Below are positions 1-10,908 of a DNA stretch of 57,417 nucleotides, piece after piece. The translations under genes and the position numbers were made by a program. The notes under the pieces were generated by a model. It was not told the origin of the DNA. It made no database searches and saw nothing but the letters and a program-made list of their open reading frames with translations. Position 1 is the first letter of the stretch. Each line of letters starts with the position of its first letter. This DNA is from Roseovarius litorisediminis (GTDB taxonomy: Bacteria > Pseudomonadota > Alphaproteobacteria > Rhodobacterales > Rhodobacteraceae): positions 1 to 57,417 of the forward strand of contig NZ_FWFL01000013.1 in assembly GCF_900172295.1 (NCBI RefSeq), read 5' to 3'.

Positions 1-228
1 GATTACGCGGCCCATGCGGTGCAAATGACGAATTCCTCCTCGCCGCCACCGCCCAAAACCTCCGCAAACTGGCCAAGATCCTTCCTGCACCGCAGCAAAC
101 GCGCAAAGCCTGATAGAAAAGGCGCTCGCGCTCTGTTCAGAACCACACTTTCTGCAACAGCAACACGTTGCTTTTCCACAGAATCGGCTCGGACCGGACA
201 TTCGGGCAGGATCAATTTGATCCGTGGC
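1..228. other. Flank with no gene recognised
   Basis: This stretch lies downstream of the M24-family gene, which is read from the minus strand. Open frames exist on both strands, but they run into the antisense of the neighbouring gene and resemble no family I know. A single copy of the 9-mer TCTGCAACA lies at 151-159. It is the only copy I noticed outside the mobile element between 39.6 and 54.1 kb and may be chance. Confidence 0.4.
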
Positions 229-1377
229 TTAGCGCACAAGCAGATCAAGGGGCTGGCGCGACAGGCGCTCGACCCCGGTGGCGGTGACCCGAACGGAGTG
301 GCCGTAACACATCGCCAGCCCGGCATCGCTGTCCATCAGGATCATATGGAGGAAGAACACCTGATTTTCCTGCATGATCAGCGGATTGCCGTGGTAGAAC
401 ATCGGGAAGTCCACCCAGATCGGATTGTAGATCGCCCCCATGGCATAGCCGCAGGCCTGCGACCGGGCGTGGTTGAGCCCGGCGGCGTCAAATACGCGGG
501 CGTGGGCGTCAAAGACATTGCCCATCGGATCGCCCGGGCGGATGGCGGCCTCGCAGGCCTCAAGCGCGTCGACGGCGGCGGCGTGCATGTGGCGCTGGTG
601 GTCGTTGGGTTTGCCGATCACCACGGTGCGCATCATCGCCGCGTGATAGCGGGCATAGGCGCCGGACCATTCCCAGGTGATCTGATCCTGTGGGTCCAGA
701 TGGCGGCGGCCTGAATAGTAGCGGCACAACAGCGCGCCGGGGCCGGAGCCGAGGATAAATTCGTTGCCGGCGTAATCTCCGCCGCCCTTGAACACGGCAC
801 CCTGCATTTCGGCCAGAATATCGCCTTCGAAGGCGCCCGGGCCGGTGACGGCAAGGCCTGCGTCCATCGCATCATCCGACAGGGCGGCGGCACGGCGGTG
901 CATTTCAATCTCTGCGGGGGATTTGATGCGGCGCAAAGAGCGGATCACCTCGGAGGCGTCGATCAGATCGGGCAGGGCGGCGCGCAGCATCTGACCGTTG
1001 AAATCCGTCAGGCCGACGGTTTTGGATTCAAACCCCAGCCGGCCCCCGGCAACGCCGAGCTTTTGTAGCAGCTTGAGCAGATCATCGGTGGGTCGTGCGC
1101 CTTCGACCTCGGTCCAGATATGGATTTCATCGTCCGAAAGTGTCGAGGTCAGCTGGGCCTGCCGCCAGTCGGGCAGGCGGGTGAGCAGGTGCAGATCGCC
1201 ATAGGCCGTCAGCACCAGCGCCTGAAACATCGCAAAGCCGAAGGTGTCATAGCCGCAGATCCAGAAATGGCTTTCGGGGGCGAACATGATCAGCGCGTCA
1301 AGGCCCGCATCTGCCACTGCCCGGGTCGCAAGGGCCTGACGGTTGGTATATTCGTGATTGTCAAAATGCAGCGGCAT
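229..1377 (-). CDS. M24-family (pita-bread) hydrolase, creatinase/ectoine-hydrolase type
   Basis: The 382-residue protein has the two-domain layout of M24 enzymes: an N-terminal creatinase-like domain (about 1-150) with SLRRIKSPAEIE at the junction, then a C-terminal pita-bread fold. The ligands that bind two metal ions in aminopeptidases P are mostly replaced. Where a D-x-G...D-x-T-R-T pattern is expected I see ITWEWSG and YHAAMMRT. The usual G-H-G-I-G is ACGYAMG, and the two late glutamates are not at their usual places. This pattern is known from metal-independent family members such as creatinase and the ectoine hydrolase EutD/DoeA. The likely role is hydrolysis of a small C-N bond in a cytoplasmic catabolic pathway; the substrate is not determined. 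No partner gene such as a deacetylase is visible, because the window ends just downstream. Confidence is high for family and low for substrate. Confidence 0.8.
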   Translation of the reverse strand: MPLHFDNHEYTNRQALATRAVADAGLDALIMFAPESHFWICGYDTFGFAMFQALVLTAYGDLHLLTRLPDWRQAQLTSTLSDDEIHIWTEVEGARPTDDLLKLLQKLGVAGGRLGFESKTVGLTDFNGQMLRAALPDLIDASEVIRSLRRIKSPAEIEMHRRAAALSDDAMDAGLAVTGPGAFEGDILAEMQGAVFKGGGDYAGNEFILGSGPGALLCRYYSGRRHLDPQDQITWEWSGAYARYHAAMMRTVVIGKPNDHQRHMHAAAVDALEACEAAIRPGDPMGNVFDAHARVFDAAGLNHARSQACGYAMGAIYNPIWVDFPMFYHGNPLIMQENQVFFLHMILMDSDAGLAMCYGHSVRVTATGVERLSRQPLDLLVR

Positions 1378-1517
1378 GGGGGCTCCTCAAGGGTTTAGGC
1401 CCCTGGCGGGAGTATTTCTGCCAAGAAGAAGGGCAGGTTTGCCGCGAGGGGTTTACAGATGATTATGGTGGGCCATCACCGCTTGGGATAGCCAGTTAAC
1501 GCAGTTTTATGTCGTTT

Positions 1518-2498
1518 TCAGGCTGAACACCTGGCCCCGCCCAGAACGCAAAACTTGGCGCAATGGGGATGGTTGAGGGCCACGTCACGTTCGGCCTGCT
1601 CGAGTGTTTTACCCAACTCGAACTCGGGCGCGTAGGGCAACAGGGTGCAGGCGAGCACGGCAGGTTGGTCGGCGCCTTTGCGTTTCACCACCATGCGAGA
1701 GGAGGAACACATCACATCATTGGGTGATTTGTTCAGGATATCCCAGCATTGGGTGGTGATTTCAGGCACCTCGGCGGTTTCGTCCATTTCAGGGAAAAGC
1801 ACGGTTTTGCCGGGATCGTCCGCATCAATGTCAAAGCCATGCTTTTCATAAAGTGCGCGATAGCCGTCGCGCGATTGCGCCTCGGTCTCATTCCATACGG
1901 TGCGCCCGGCCACGGCCATGCGGATACCGGTGTCGCGCAGCCAGGCCATGCCTTCCAGCGTACGCTGGAAAGTGCCTTTGCCGCGCTCGGTGTCATGGTT
2001 GGCCTCGTCCCAATGATCTACGGAAATCCGCAGGGTCAGTTTGTCACGATACTCTGCCGCCAAAGCAGCAAGTCCCGCACGCACCGATTTGCGCATCATC
2101 GGACGCATGGCGTTGGTCAGGATCAGCACCTCGTAGCCCCGTTCAAGGGCCGCGCGGGCCATATCGTTCATCTCGGGGTTCATGAATGGCTCACCGCCGG
2201 TAAAGGCGATCTCGCGGATCGGCCACTGGCGTTCTTCTATCTGGTCCAGATAGCTGCGTACCTCTTCGGCGGTGATATAGACCAGCTGATCGTTGGTTGG
2301 AGAGCTTTCCATATAGCAGTTGACGCAGGTGATGTTGCATAGCGTGCCGGTATTGAACCACAGCGTTTCAGGAGCGCGGAGAGGAACGGTGGCGCGCGGC
2401 TGCCCGTCCGCCGTTACCGTTGGATTCTGGAATTTGCCGGCGTTGGCTGTCGGTAAAACAGAGTCTTTCATCGGATCCCGCGTTCTGGTGTCTGCCAT
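1518..2498 (-). CDS. Radical SAM protein
   Basis: The CxxxCxxC iron-sulfur motif reads CNITCVNC, followed by the SAM-binding glycine-rich motif AFTGGEPFMNPE and an ILTN strand. This identifies a radical SAM enzyme with a 4Fe-4S cluster. The C-terminus adds further cysteines (HCAKFCVLGGARC), suggesting an auxiliary-cluster or SPASM-like tail. I start at the ATG at 2498 (326 residues) because a GGCGAG-type ribosome site precedes it; a longer frame is open to 2615 but has no good site. It is divergent from zwf with about 145 bases between the two starts, so a shared control region is possible. The substrate is unknown. Confidence 0.75.
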   Translation of the reverse strand: MADTRTRDPMKDSVLPTANAGKFQNPTVTADGQPRATVPLRAPETLWFNTGTLCNITCVNCYMESSPTNDQLVYITAEEVRSYLDQIEERQWPIREIAFTGGEPFMNPEMNDMARAALERGYEVLILTNAMRPMMRKSVRAGLAALAAEYRDKLTLRISVDHWDEANHDTERGKGTFQRTLEGMAWLRDTGIRMAVAGRTVWNETEAQSRDGYRALYEKHGFDIDADDPGKTVLFPEMDETAEVPEITTQCWDILNKSPNDVMCSSSRMVVKRKGADQPAVLACTLLPYAPEFELGKTLEQAERDVALNHPHCAKFCVLGGARCSA

Positions 2499-2643
2499 TT
2501 CTCGCCTATCCTGTTGCGTCTGGCAAGGGAAGGTCTGCGTTGGGTTCCCTGACACCATTGTGAACGCGCCCTGACATGCTAGACTTAGACATTGATTTGC
2601 GTCACGCAAGCACAAGTGGCGTCAGATGGGCAGGAGTAAGCGT

Positions 2644-4098
2644 ATGGTTTCGAGGGTCATTCCGGTAGAACCCTTCGATCTGGTGATTTTCGGGGGCACG
2701 GGCGATCTGGCCCGGCGCAAGATTCTGCCGGGGCTTTTCCGGCGGTTCGTTGCCGGCCAGATCGAGCCTGAGGCCCGTATCATCGGTGCGGCGCGCAGCG
2801 AGTTGGATGATGCCGGATACCGGGCCTTTGTCGGCGAAGCGATTGCCGATTTCGGGGGCAACGAGACGCGACAGAAGAAAAAGCTGAAAAGCTTTCTGGA
2901 CATGTTGGGCTATGTCACTGTTGATGCGAAGGGCGATACAGGCTGGGAAGAACTGGCAGAGCGGGTAACAGATGATCGCATCCGCGCATTTTATTTCTCG
3001 GTCGGGCCGGGCCTTTTTGGCGATCTGGCCAAACGTCTGCACAAACACGGGATGGCGGATGCGCAAAGCCGCATCGTGGTGGAAAAGCCCTTTGGTCGCG
3101 ATCTGGAAAGTGCGCGGGATCTGAACAGGGGTCTGGCCCAGCATTTTGACGAGAGTCAGATTTACCGGATCGATCATTATCTGGGCAAGGAAACTGTGCA
3201 GAACCTGATGGCGGTGCGTTTTGGCAATATGCTGTTTGAGCCGCTTTGGAACAGCCAATACGTGGACCACATCCAGATTACCGTGGCTGAAACCGTGGGT
3301 GTCGGTGATCGCGGCGGTTACTATGATAAATCGGGCGCCATGCGCGATATGGTGCAAAACCATATGATGCAGCTTTTGTGCCTGATTGCGATGGAGCCAC
3401 CCGCCAAGTTTGATCCCGACGCCGTGCGTGATGAAAAACTCAAGGTCATTCGTGCACTTGATCCGGTTGAAAAAGATGATCTGGTGCGCGGCCAGTACGA
3501 AGGCGACGGTACCCAGCCTGGCTATCGCAATCAGGTTGAAAACCGTGACAGTACCACCGAAAGCTTTGTCGCACTCAAACTGCATATCAGCAACTGGCGT
3601 TGGGCGGGGACGCCGTTTTACCTGCGCACCGGCAAGCGTCTGCGCGAACGCGCCAGTGAAATTGCCGTTGTTTTCAAGGACACGCCCCATTCGATCTTTG
3701 GCCCCGAGGCGGGAAATCACCGCAACATCCTGACGATCAAGCTGCAACCCAATGAAGGGATCGAGCTGGGCGTGACCATCAAAGAACCGGGGCCGGGCGG
3801 CATGCGTCTGGTCGATGTGCCGCTGGACATGACCTTTGCCGAGGCTCTGGGCCCGGAAGAGGCCGATTTTCCAGACGCTTACGAACGGCTGATCATGGAC
3901 GTGATCCGTGGCAATCAGACACTTTTTATGCGCGGCGACGAGGTTGAGGCCGCTTGGGCCTGGACCGACCCGATCATCGCGGGTTGGCAGGACCGTGGGG
4001 ATGTTCCCCTGGCCTATACATCAGGCAGTTCGGGACCGGATGACGCATTGATGCTGATGCACCGGGACGGACGCCGCTGGAGGGAGATCAAGGCATGA
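2644..4098 (+). CDS. zwf: Glucose-6-phosphate 1-dehydrogenase
   Basis: Catalyses glucose-6-phosphate + NAD(P)+ to 6-phosphogluconolactone, the entry to the pentose phosphate and Entner-Doudoroff routes. At 484 residues it has normal family length. The N-terminal dinucleotide fold carries FGGTGDLARRK, and the substrate and catalytic motif is RIDHYLGKE with the catalytic histidine. I place the start at 2644, where GGAG stands 9 bases upstream, rather than at the earlier in-frame ATG at 2626. It is first in a zwf-pgl-pgi operon and overlaps pgl by the ATGA junction, so translation is probably coupled. Confidence 0.97.
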   Translation: MVSRVIPVEPFDLVIFGGTGDLARRKILPGLFRRFVAGQIEPEARIIGAARSELDDAGYRAFVGEAIADFGGNETRQKKKLKSFLDMLGYVTVDAKGDTGWEELAERVTDDRIRAFYFSVGPGLFGDLAKRLHKHGMADAQSRIVVEKPFGRDLESARDLNRGLAQHFDESQIYRIDHYLGKETVQNLMAVRFGNMLFEPLWNSQYVDHIQITVAETVGVGDRGGYYDKSGAMRDMVQNHMMQLLCLIAMEPPAKFDPDAVRDEKLKVIRALDPVEKDDLVRGQYEGDGTQPGYRNQVENRDSTTESFVALKLHISNWRWAGTPFYLRTGKRLRERASEIAVVFKDTPHSIFGPEAGNHRNILTIKLQPNEGIELGVTIKEPGPGGMRLVDVPLDMTFAEALGPEEADFPDAYERLIMDVIRGNQTLFMRGDEVEAAWAWTDPIIAGWQDRGDVPLAYTSGSSGPDDALMLMHRDGRRWREIKA

Positions 4099-4766
4099 AT
4101 TTCATCGAATACCCCGACCAGGAAATGCTGGCGATTGATCTGGCCAACGTTTTGACAGGTGAATTGACAATGGCGCTTGATCATCAGGATCGGGTGCTTT
4201 TTGTTGTGCCCGGCGGCACCACGCCGGGACCGGTCTTTGACGGTCTGTGCGAGGCCGATCTGGACTGGGCGCGCGTGGATGTGCTGCTGAGTGACGAACG
4301 TTGGGTGCCCGAGGTGCATGTGCGCTCGAACACCCGGTTGGTGCGTGAACGGTTGCTGACCGGACGCGCCGCCGCTGCGCGCTATCTGCCGCTTTACGCC
4401 AAAGCCGAAACACCCGAGGCCGTGCTGCCCGAGCTTGAGGCCAATATTTCCCCCAACCTGCCGATATCGGTCTGTCTGCTGGGTATGGGGGCGGATATGC
4501 ATACCGCTTCGCTGATCCCCAAGGCTGACAAGCTTGACGAAGCTTTGGCGCGTCGTGCGCCGGTTCTGGTGCCCATCCGTGCCCCCGGGGAGGAAGAGGC
4601 GCGTGTTACCCTGTCGGCACGGGTTCTGGATGCAGCCCTGTCCAAACATATCGTCATCACCGGCCAGCAAAAGCGCGCCGCACTGGAGCGGGCCCGCCAG
4701 CTTAAACCGGCCGAGGCGCCGGTTGCGGCCGTGCTGGACGGTGCGGTTGTGCATTGGGCGAAATAG
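4095..4766 (+). CDS. pgl: 6-phosphogluconolactonase
   Basis: Hydrolyses 6-phosphogluconolactone, the product of zwf, to 6-phosphogluconate. The 223-residue protein has the NagB/SugarP isomerase-like fold: [12 protein letters not shown] near residue 40, LSDERWVP around 72, and [13 protein letters not shown] around 148, which matches the family GMGxDGHTASLFP motif with Met in place of Gly. Its start overlaps the zwf stop (ATGA), and pgi starts 8 bases after its stop. Identification rests on both motifs and operon position. Confidence 0.95.
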   Translation: MNFIEYPDQEMLAIDLANVLTGELTMALDHQDRVLFVVPGGTTPGPVFDGLCEADLDWARVDVLLSDERWVPEVHVRSNTRLVRERLLTGRAAAARYLPLYAKAETPEAVLPELEANISPNLPISVCLLGMGADMHTASLIPKADKLDEALARRAPVLVPIRAPGEEEARVTLSARVLDAALSKHIVITGQQKRAALERARQLKPAEAPVAAVLDGAVVHWAK

Positions 4767-4774
4767 GGGCTGGT

Positions 4775-6379
4775 ATGTGGGATAAGCTGAAGAAAATCGC
4801 GGCTGAGCTGCGTAAAACCGATATGCTGACGCTGTTCGATGATCCCGATCGACCCGGGGATTTTTCGATCCGGTTTGACGGGATGCTATTCGATTATTCC
4901 AAGACCTATCTGACCGATGCGGCCCGTAAGGCCTTGCTGTCGCTGGCCGAGGGGCGCGGAGTAGCGTCCCGTCGGGATGACATGTTCAGCGGCGCGCGTA
5001 TCAACCAAACCGAGGACCGAGCGGTGCTGCATACCGCTTTGCGCAATCTTTCGGGCCCCCCGGTGATCGAAGAAGGGCAGGATGTCATGCCTGCGGTGCT
5101 GAAGACGCTGGCCCGGATGGAGCAATTTGCCGATGATCTGCGTGCGGGTCGGTATGCCGGGGCTGGGGGCGCCATCACGGACGTAGTTAATATCGGCATC
5201 GGTGGCTCGCATCTGGGGCCCGAGATGGGGACGCTGGCGCTGGCGCCCTACCATAACGGGCCACGCTGCCATTTTGTGTCCAACGTGGATGGTGCTGACA
5301 TCTCGGACAAGCTGAAAGGGCTGGATCCGGCAACGACACTGGTGATTGTCGCCTCGAAATCCTTTACCACCATCGAGACGATGACCAATGCCGAAACCGC
5401 CCGCCGCTGGATGGCGGAAGGCGGGGGCGACCCGGCGGCACAATTTGCGGCTGTCTCGACGGCTTTGGACAAGACCTCTGATTTTGGTATCCCCCACAGC
5501 CGCGTTTTCGGGTTTGAGGATTGGGTCGGCGGTCGGTATTCGATGTGGGGGCCGATTGGTCTGCCTTTGATGATCGCCATCGGACCCAGGAATTTTCGCG
5601 ACTTTCTGTCTGGCGCCGAGGCGATGGATACCCATTTCCGAAAGGCGCCTTTAGCGCAGAACATGCCTGTTCTTCTGGCGCTTGTCGGGCTTTGGCACAA
5701 CCAGGTTTGCGGTCATGCCACCCGTGCGGTTTTGCCTTATGATCAACGGCTTGCGCGGTTGCCTGCCTATTTTCAGCAGCTTGAAATGGAATCGAACGGC
5801 AAACGTGTGACGATGGATGGCACCGCGCTTGAAGGCCAAAGCGGCCCGGTCGTCTGGGGCGAGCCGGGCACCAATGGGCAACATGCGTTTTACCAGCTGA
5901 TCCATCAGGGCACGCAGGTGGTGCCCTGTGAATTTATGGTAGCCGCAAAGGGGCACGAGCCGAATCTGGCGCATCATCACCGCCTGCTGGTGGCCAATTG
6001 TCTGGCACAATCCGAGGCGCTGATGCGGGGCAGGTCACTGGACATGGCGCGCGAGCTGATGGCCGCCAAGGGATTTGAAGGGGATGAGTTGGAGCGTCAG
6101 GCACGGCACCGGGTGTTCCCCGGAAACCGCCCCTCGACGACGCTGATCTATGACCGGCTAAGTCCGCGCCGTCTGGGCCAGATCATCGCGCTTTATGAAC
6201 ACCGTGTTTTTGTTGAAGGCACAATTCTGGGCATTAATTCGTTTGACCAGTGGGGGGTCGAACTGGGCAAGGTGCTGGCGGTCGAGCTTGAGCCCGTTCT
6301 GACGGGCAAGGCAGACGGGGCTTCCAAAGACGGCTCAACCCGGCAACTGGTGGATTTCATACGCATTTGTTCGAAATAA
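4775..6379 (+). CDS. pgi: Glucose-6-phosphate isomerase
   Basis: Interconverts glucose-6-phosphate and fructose-6-phosphate in the cytoplasm. At 534 residues it matches bacterial PGI. Visible signatures are [40 protein letters not shown]-region equivalent [15 protein letters not shown], the catalytic-glutamate region [10 protein letters not shown], and [14 protein letters not shown] near the C-terminus. I start at the ATG at 4775, just after the pgl stop, rather than at an earlier start inside pgl at 4754. It is last in the zwf-pgl-pgi set. With zwf and pgl it can recycle fructose-6-phosphate into the oxidative branch; no edd or eda gene is in the window. Confidence 0.97.
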   Translation: MWDKLKKIAAELRKTDMLTLFDDPDRPGDFSIRFDGMLFDYSKTYLTDAARKALLSLAEGRGVASRRDDMFSGARINQTEDRAVLHTALRNLSGPPVIEEGQDVMPAVLKTLARMEQFADDLRAGRYAGAGGAITDVVNIGIGGSHLGPEMGTLALAPYHNGPRCHFVSNVDGADISDKLKGLDPATTLVIVASKSFTTIETMTNAETARRWMAEGGGDPAAQFAAVSTALDKTSDFGIPHSRVFGFEDWVGGRYSMWGPIGLPLMIAIGPRNFRDFLSGAEAMDTHFRKAPLAQNMPVLLALVGLWHNQVCGHATRAVLPYDQRLARLPAYFQQLEMESNGKRVTMDGTALEGQSGPVVWGEPGTNGQHAFYQLIHQGTQVVPCEFMVAAKGHEPNLAHHHRLLVANCLAQSEALMRGRSLDMARELMAAKGFEGDELERQARHRVFPGNRPSTTLIYDRLSPRRLGQIIALYEHRVFVEGTILGINSFDQWGVELGKVLAVELEPVLTGKADGASKDGSTRQLVDFIRICSK

Positions 6380-6431
6380 GGGCTTATCAGGCCTCACAGG
6401 TTTCGCCGCAAGCGCGCAAAGAGCGGCGCCA

Positions 6432-6857
6432 TCAACGCAGAATATCAAACCCGGGTTCGGCCAGTGTGAATCCGTCGAACTGAAACCCGGGTGAAACCGT
6501 ACAGCCAACCAGCGTAAAATCCCCCGTGCAGCGCGCCCTTTGCCAATGATGCGGGGGCACAATAAGCTGCGGGCGTTGCCCGGCGGACAGATCGGGGCCC
6601 AGTAAATGATCGGTGGCCGGTCCCAGGTCAGAATCGGACAGGGACAAGATCAGCGGGCTGCCCGTATAGAAATGCCAGATTTCAGTGGCATCCACCTTGT
6701 GCCAGTGACTGGTCTCATTCCTGCGCAGCAGGAAATAAATAGCAGTGCCCGCCGGGCGGCCAACACTCTCGGCCACCCAGGTTTCCCGGTAATGTCCGCC
6801 CTCGGGGTGGGGGCGGAGATCAAGCAATTTGATGATATCGTCAGCGCTGCGTGTCAC
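6432..6857 (-). CDS. Cupin family protein (DUF985)
   Basis: A 141-residue single-domain cupin. Features typical of the DUF985 (cupin_5) family are LRPHPEGGHYRETW near the start, TAIYFLLRRNETSHWHKVD with the cupin histidines, EIWHFYTGSPL, and VPPHHWQRA. The fold binds a metal or a small ligand in many relatives, but no reaction is established for this family as far as I know. It is convergent with pgi, 52 bases away. Confidence 0.85.
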   Translation of the reverse strand: MTRSADDIIKLLDLRPHPEGGHYRETWVAESVGRPAGTAIYFLLRRNETSHWHKVDATEIWHFYTGSPLILSLSDSDLGPATDHLLGPDLSAGQRPQLIVPPHHWQRARCTGDFTLVGCTVSPGFQFDGFTLAEPGFDILR

Positions 6858-6875
6858 GCCTGCGATAGTGCCACG

Positions 6876-7037
6876 TCAGACGCTGGGAGTGCAATCAGCG
6901 ATTGATGCATCCAGATCCTGTACCGGGTCATCGGCGCTGCATTCCTCGCCTGAAATCGGGTAATGTTTTTCGTCTGCGCAGGCGCCCAGAAAGGCAATTG
7001 CGGAAAGAGTTAGAAGCAGTTTTAGAAATTTTGGCAT
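6876..7037 (-). CDS. Small lipoprotein, 53 residues
   Basis: A short frame encodes 53 residues with a clear lipoprotein signal. A positively charged start (MPKFLK) is followed by a hydrophobic stretch LLLTLSAIAF and the lipobox LGAC, with Cys20 as the predicted lipidated residue. The mature part is acidic, with two further cysteines (ECS and DCT) that could form a disulfide in the periplasm. A GGAG site stands about 9 bases before the ATG. No domain is recognisable. It lies between eno and the cupin gene on the same strand. Confidence 0.7.
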   Translation of the reverse strand: MPKFLKLLLTLSAIAFLGACADEKHYPISGEECSADDPVQDLDASIADCTPSV

Positions 7038-7105
7038 CTTTAGTCTCCATCTCTGAGGCCGGGGCCCCCCCGTTTCACATCAAGATGTAATGCCAATCAG
7101 GGCAA

Positions 7106-7141
7106 CTCGGTTTGATCCGGGTCAAACCGAGCTGCTTTTTT
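7106..7141 (+). terminator. Stem-loop with T-run between eno and the lipoprotein gene
   Basis: CTCGGTTTGA (7106-7115) pairs perfectly with TCAAACCGAG (7122-7131) over a 6-base loop, and a T-run at 7135-7141 follows on the plus strand. Read from the minus strand it lies just after the eno stop, so it could serve as the eno 3' end, though the T-run is on the other side. The stem is certain; the direction of termination is not. Confidence 0.6.
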
Positions 7142-7146
7142 GCCCA

Positions 7147-8424
<1,278 letters not shown>

Positions 8425-8534
8425 CTATGTCCTCGGCAGAAATTACGTTTCGCGTCCCATAGCAAGTTTGACAGGGAAAGCAAAAGGGGCGCTCGCGCTA
8501 ACAGGCAGATTTTACACGGGCGTCTTGTCGCAAG

Positions 8535-9428
8535 TCATCCGCGGCGCGGGCAGGGGGGCGCCAAACGCCGGGCCAGCTGCCTTTCGCGCAGGAAGGTATA
8601 AAGCCCTGTAGCAATGATCAGCGTTGCCCCGGCAAGGGTCAGCGCATCGGGCCGCTCGTGGAAGACAATCACACCTACCAGCAGTGAAAAGATCAGCCGC
8701 GAATACCGGAAGGGTGTCACTGCCGAAGCATCCGCAACACGCATCGCACTAACAATGCCGTAATATCCAAGTGCGCCAAACAGCACGCCCCCGGCCATCA
8801 TCGCTGCCTCAGGCCCGGCAAGGGCCGTGGGCGCTCCGGGGCCAAACAGAAGCAGGGCAGCCCCCGCGGGCACCAACACGGCAAAGCCCTGAAAGGAAAC
8901 AACAGTTGACGGCACAGCGGAGTCCACACGCCGCGTGATCAGGTCACGCGCTGAAACACCCAGTACCGCCACCAGCACCAGCAGAGCGGCGGGTTCAAAC
9001 CCTTCAAGACCCGGCCTTATGATCAGCAGAACACCGGCAAAGCCCAGCCCGATCGCCGTCCAGCGGCGCCAGCCAACGTCTTCGCCCAGAAACAGGGCGG
9101 CCCCCATGGTAATGGCCAGCGGCGTTGCCTGAAAGACCGCCGCCACCACCGAGATATCAACCAGTGACAGCGAGGTGGCGAAACTGACTGCGGCAATCGC
9201 CTCGGTTGCGGCGCGCATCAGCATCAGGGGGCGCCAAGCCGCGCGCGCCCACAATCGGTGGCGGTTCAGAATGGCCAGTGTGGCAAAGATGAACCCGCTG
9301 CCCACGCCCAGGAATATCAGGATCTGACCGACCGGTACCGTAGTCGACAGTTGTTTTATGAACATGTCCTCGACGGTAAAGGCGGCCATGGCCGCAAGCA
9401 CCAGAAGGATGCCACGAATGTTTTCCAT
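8535..9428 (-). CDS. EamA/DMT-family membrane transporter
   Basis: A 297-residue hydrophobic protein with about ten membrane helices in two EamA repeats; the second repeat starts near residue 150 with AALLVLVAVLGVSARDLITRR. This is the drug/metabolite exporter layout. The C-terminal tail is short and arginine-rich (RERQLARRL). The substrate cannot be read from sequence. It lies on the same strand as the CDF transporter, 63 bases downstream of that gene. Confidence 0.85.
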   Translation of the reverse strand: MENIRGILLVLAAMAAFTVEDMFIKQLSTTVPVGQILIFLGVGSGFIFATLAILNRHRLWARAAWRPLMLMRAATEAIAAVSFATSLSLVDISVVAAVFQATPLAITMGAALFLGEDVGWRRWTAIGLGFAGVLLIIRPGLEGFEPAALLVLVAVLGVSARDLITRRVDSAVPSTVVSFQGFAVLVPAGAALLLFGPGAPTALAGPEAAMMAGGVLFGALGYYGIVSAMRVADASAVTPFRYSRLIFSLLVGVIVFHERPDALTLAGATLIIATGLYTFLRERQLARRLAPPCPRRG

Positions 9429-9491
9429 ATCTGGCTCCCGGCCCGTTGACTGTGCCGGGTTAGACCACCCTGAAAGAAGACGCCAGCGCGT

Positions 9492-10382
9492 TTAATCCAG
9501 CACGACGATGCCGTTGTGTTTGGCCTTGTGTTCCGGTTCGACATGAATGGTGACACGCGCGCCGGGGATTTCATCGCAAAGCGCGGCCTCGATCCGGTCG
9601 CAGACCTCATGCGCATCATGAACAGTTGTTTCGCCCGGGAGCACGAGGTGGAAGTCGATAAAGGTGACGCGGCCGGCATGACGTGTACGCAGATCATGCG
9701 CCTCGACTGCGCCAAAGCCCTCTTCCGAAATAACCCGGCGGACCTCGTTCAGCGTTTCGTCGGAGACAGATTCGTCCATCAGACCGCTCAACGATTGCCA
9801 GATGACAACCCAGCCTGACCAAAGGATATTCAGTGCCACCAGCGCCGCAAGCGCCGGGTCCAGTACCCACCAGCCGGTAAGCAGCGCCAGTCCGATGCCC
9901 AGCAACACGCCGCCGGATGAAATTACGTCGGTCAACAGATGTTTGCCGTCGGCCACCAGCGCGGGCGAGCGTTGTTTGCGCCCCCGGGTGATCAGAATCC
10001 AGGCCCAGAAGCCGTTGATGGCGCCGGCCCCGGCATTGATCAGCAGGCCCAGGGTTGGCGCGGCGATGGGAGTGGGATTGAAAAATCCGCTATAAGCCTC
10101 GCGCAGAATGAACAGGGCCGCGATGACGATCAGGACACCTTCAAGAACAGCCGAAAAGAACTCGGCCTTGTGATGGCCATAAGGATGGTTGGCATCGGCC
10201 GGAAGGGCAGCCACCCGTAACGCCAAGATCACGGCAAGGGCCGTGGCCACGTTCACCAGACTTTCCAGCGCGTCCGACATCAGCGCCAGCGATCCGGTCA
10301 GCCACCACGCCAGAACCTTTAACGCCATTACCGCCAGCCCGATTATCAGGCTGCCCACGGCCAGTTTCATCACCTGAGTCAC
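9492..10382 (-). CDS. Cation diffusion facilitator (FieF-like) metal exporter
   Basis: A 296-residue CDF protein with six membrane segments and a cytoplasmic C-terminal domain (about 205-290). The transport-site motif of helix 2 reads SDALESLVN, where FieF-type proteins carry more acidic residues. Helix 5 has KHLLTDVISS with the usual His and Asp. HPYGHHKAEFFSA is the conserved loop after helix 3. The C-terminal domain contains HDAHEVCDRIEAAL and TIHVEP. These proteins export Zn, Fe or Mn by proton exchange. A Fur/Mur-type regulator lies just upstream, which fits metal homeostasis. Confidence 0.9.
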   Translation of the reverse strand: MTQVMKLAVGSLIIGLAVMALKVLAWWLTGSLALMSDALESLVNVATALAVILALRVAALPADANHPYGHHKAEFFSAVLEGVLIVIAALFILREAYSGFFNPTPIAAPTLGLLINAGAGAINGFWAWILITRGRKQRSPALVADGKHLLTDVISSGGVLLGIGLALLTGWWVLDPALAALVALNILWSGWVVIWQSLSGLMDESVSDETLNEVRRVISEEGFGAVEAHDLRTRHAGRVTFIDFHLVLPGETTVHDAHEVCDRIEAALCDEIPGARVTIHVEPEHKAKHNGIVVLD

Positions 10383-10494
10383 AACGTCTGTTCCGTTACT
10401 CTTGTACTCTTGCCGCTTGGGGTCTAGCGCCCCGAAGAACGGCGCGCAAGTTTCTGACTTTTAATTGAGAATGGATACCACCTGCGCCAGTGTA

Positions 10495-10908
10495 TCAGGT
10501 TTTCTTGATCGGCACGCCGTAAAGCTCCAGCCGGTGACCGATCAGCCTGTAACCCAGTTTTTCAGCGATCTTTTCCTGAAGCAGCTCGATCTCGGGGTCA
10601 ACAAATTCGATCACCTCGCCCGAATTCATGTCAATCAGGTGGTCGTGGTGGTCACGCTCGGCATCCTCGTAGCGGGCGCGGCCGTCGCCGAATTCCAGCT
10701 TGTCCAGAATGCCTGCCTCTTCGAACAGTTTGACTGTGCGATAAACCGTGGCGATCGAAATTCGTGGATCACGCCCGGATGCGCGCGCGTACAGCTCTTC
10801 TACGTCCGGGTGGTCGTCAGATTCCTCCAGCACGCCTGCGATGGTGCGTCGCTGATCGGTCATGCGCAGGCCCTTGGCCTCGCAACGGTCTGAGATTGTA
10901 TCGGGCAT
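10495..10908 (-). CDS. Fur-family metal-responsive repressor (Fur/Mur type)
   Basis: With a start at the ATG at 10908 the protein has 137 residues, normal for Fur. The winged helix (about 15-80) includes LRMTDQRRTIAGVL and the recognition helix SIATVYRTVKLFEE. The metal domain carries ERDHHDHLIDMNSGEVIEF. The CxxC pairs of classical zinc-Fur are absent, as in alphaproteobacterial Fur/Mur proteins that sense manganese or iron. An upstream in-frame start at 10992 would add 28 residues unlike the family. The adjacent CDF exporter gene is a natural candidate target. Confidence 0.88.
   Translation of the reverse strand: MPDTISDRCEAKGLRMTDQRRTIAGVLEESDDHPDVEELYARASGRDPRISIATVYRTVKLFEEAGILDKLEFGDGRARYEDAERDHHDHLIDMNSGEVIEFVDPEIELLQEKIAEKLGYRLIGHRLELYGVPIKKT

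Noticed and set aside
19..714. 231-codon plus-strand frame
   Set aside because: Mostly antisense to the M24-family gene and of low-complexity composition typical of GC-rich shadow frames.
2602..3747. 381-codon minus-strand frame
   Set aside because: It is entirely the antisense of zwf, whose motifs are unambiguous.
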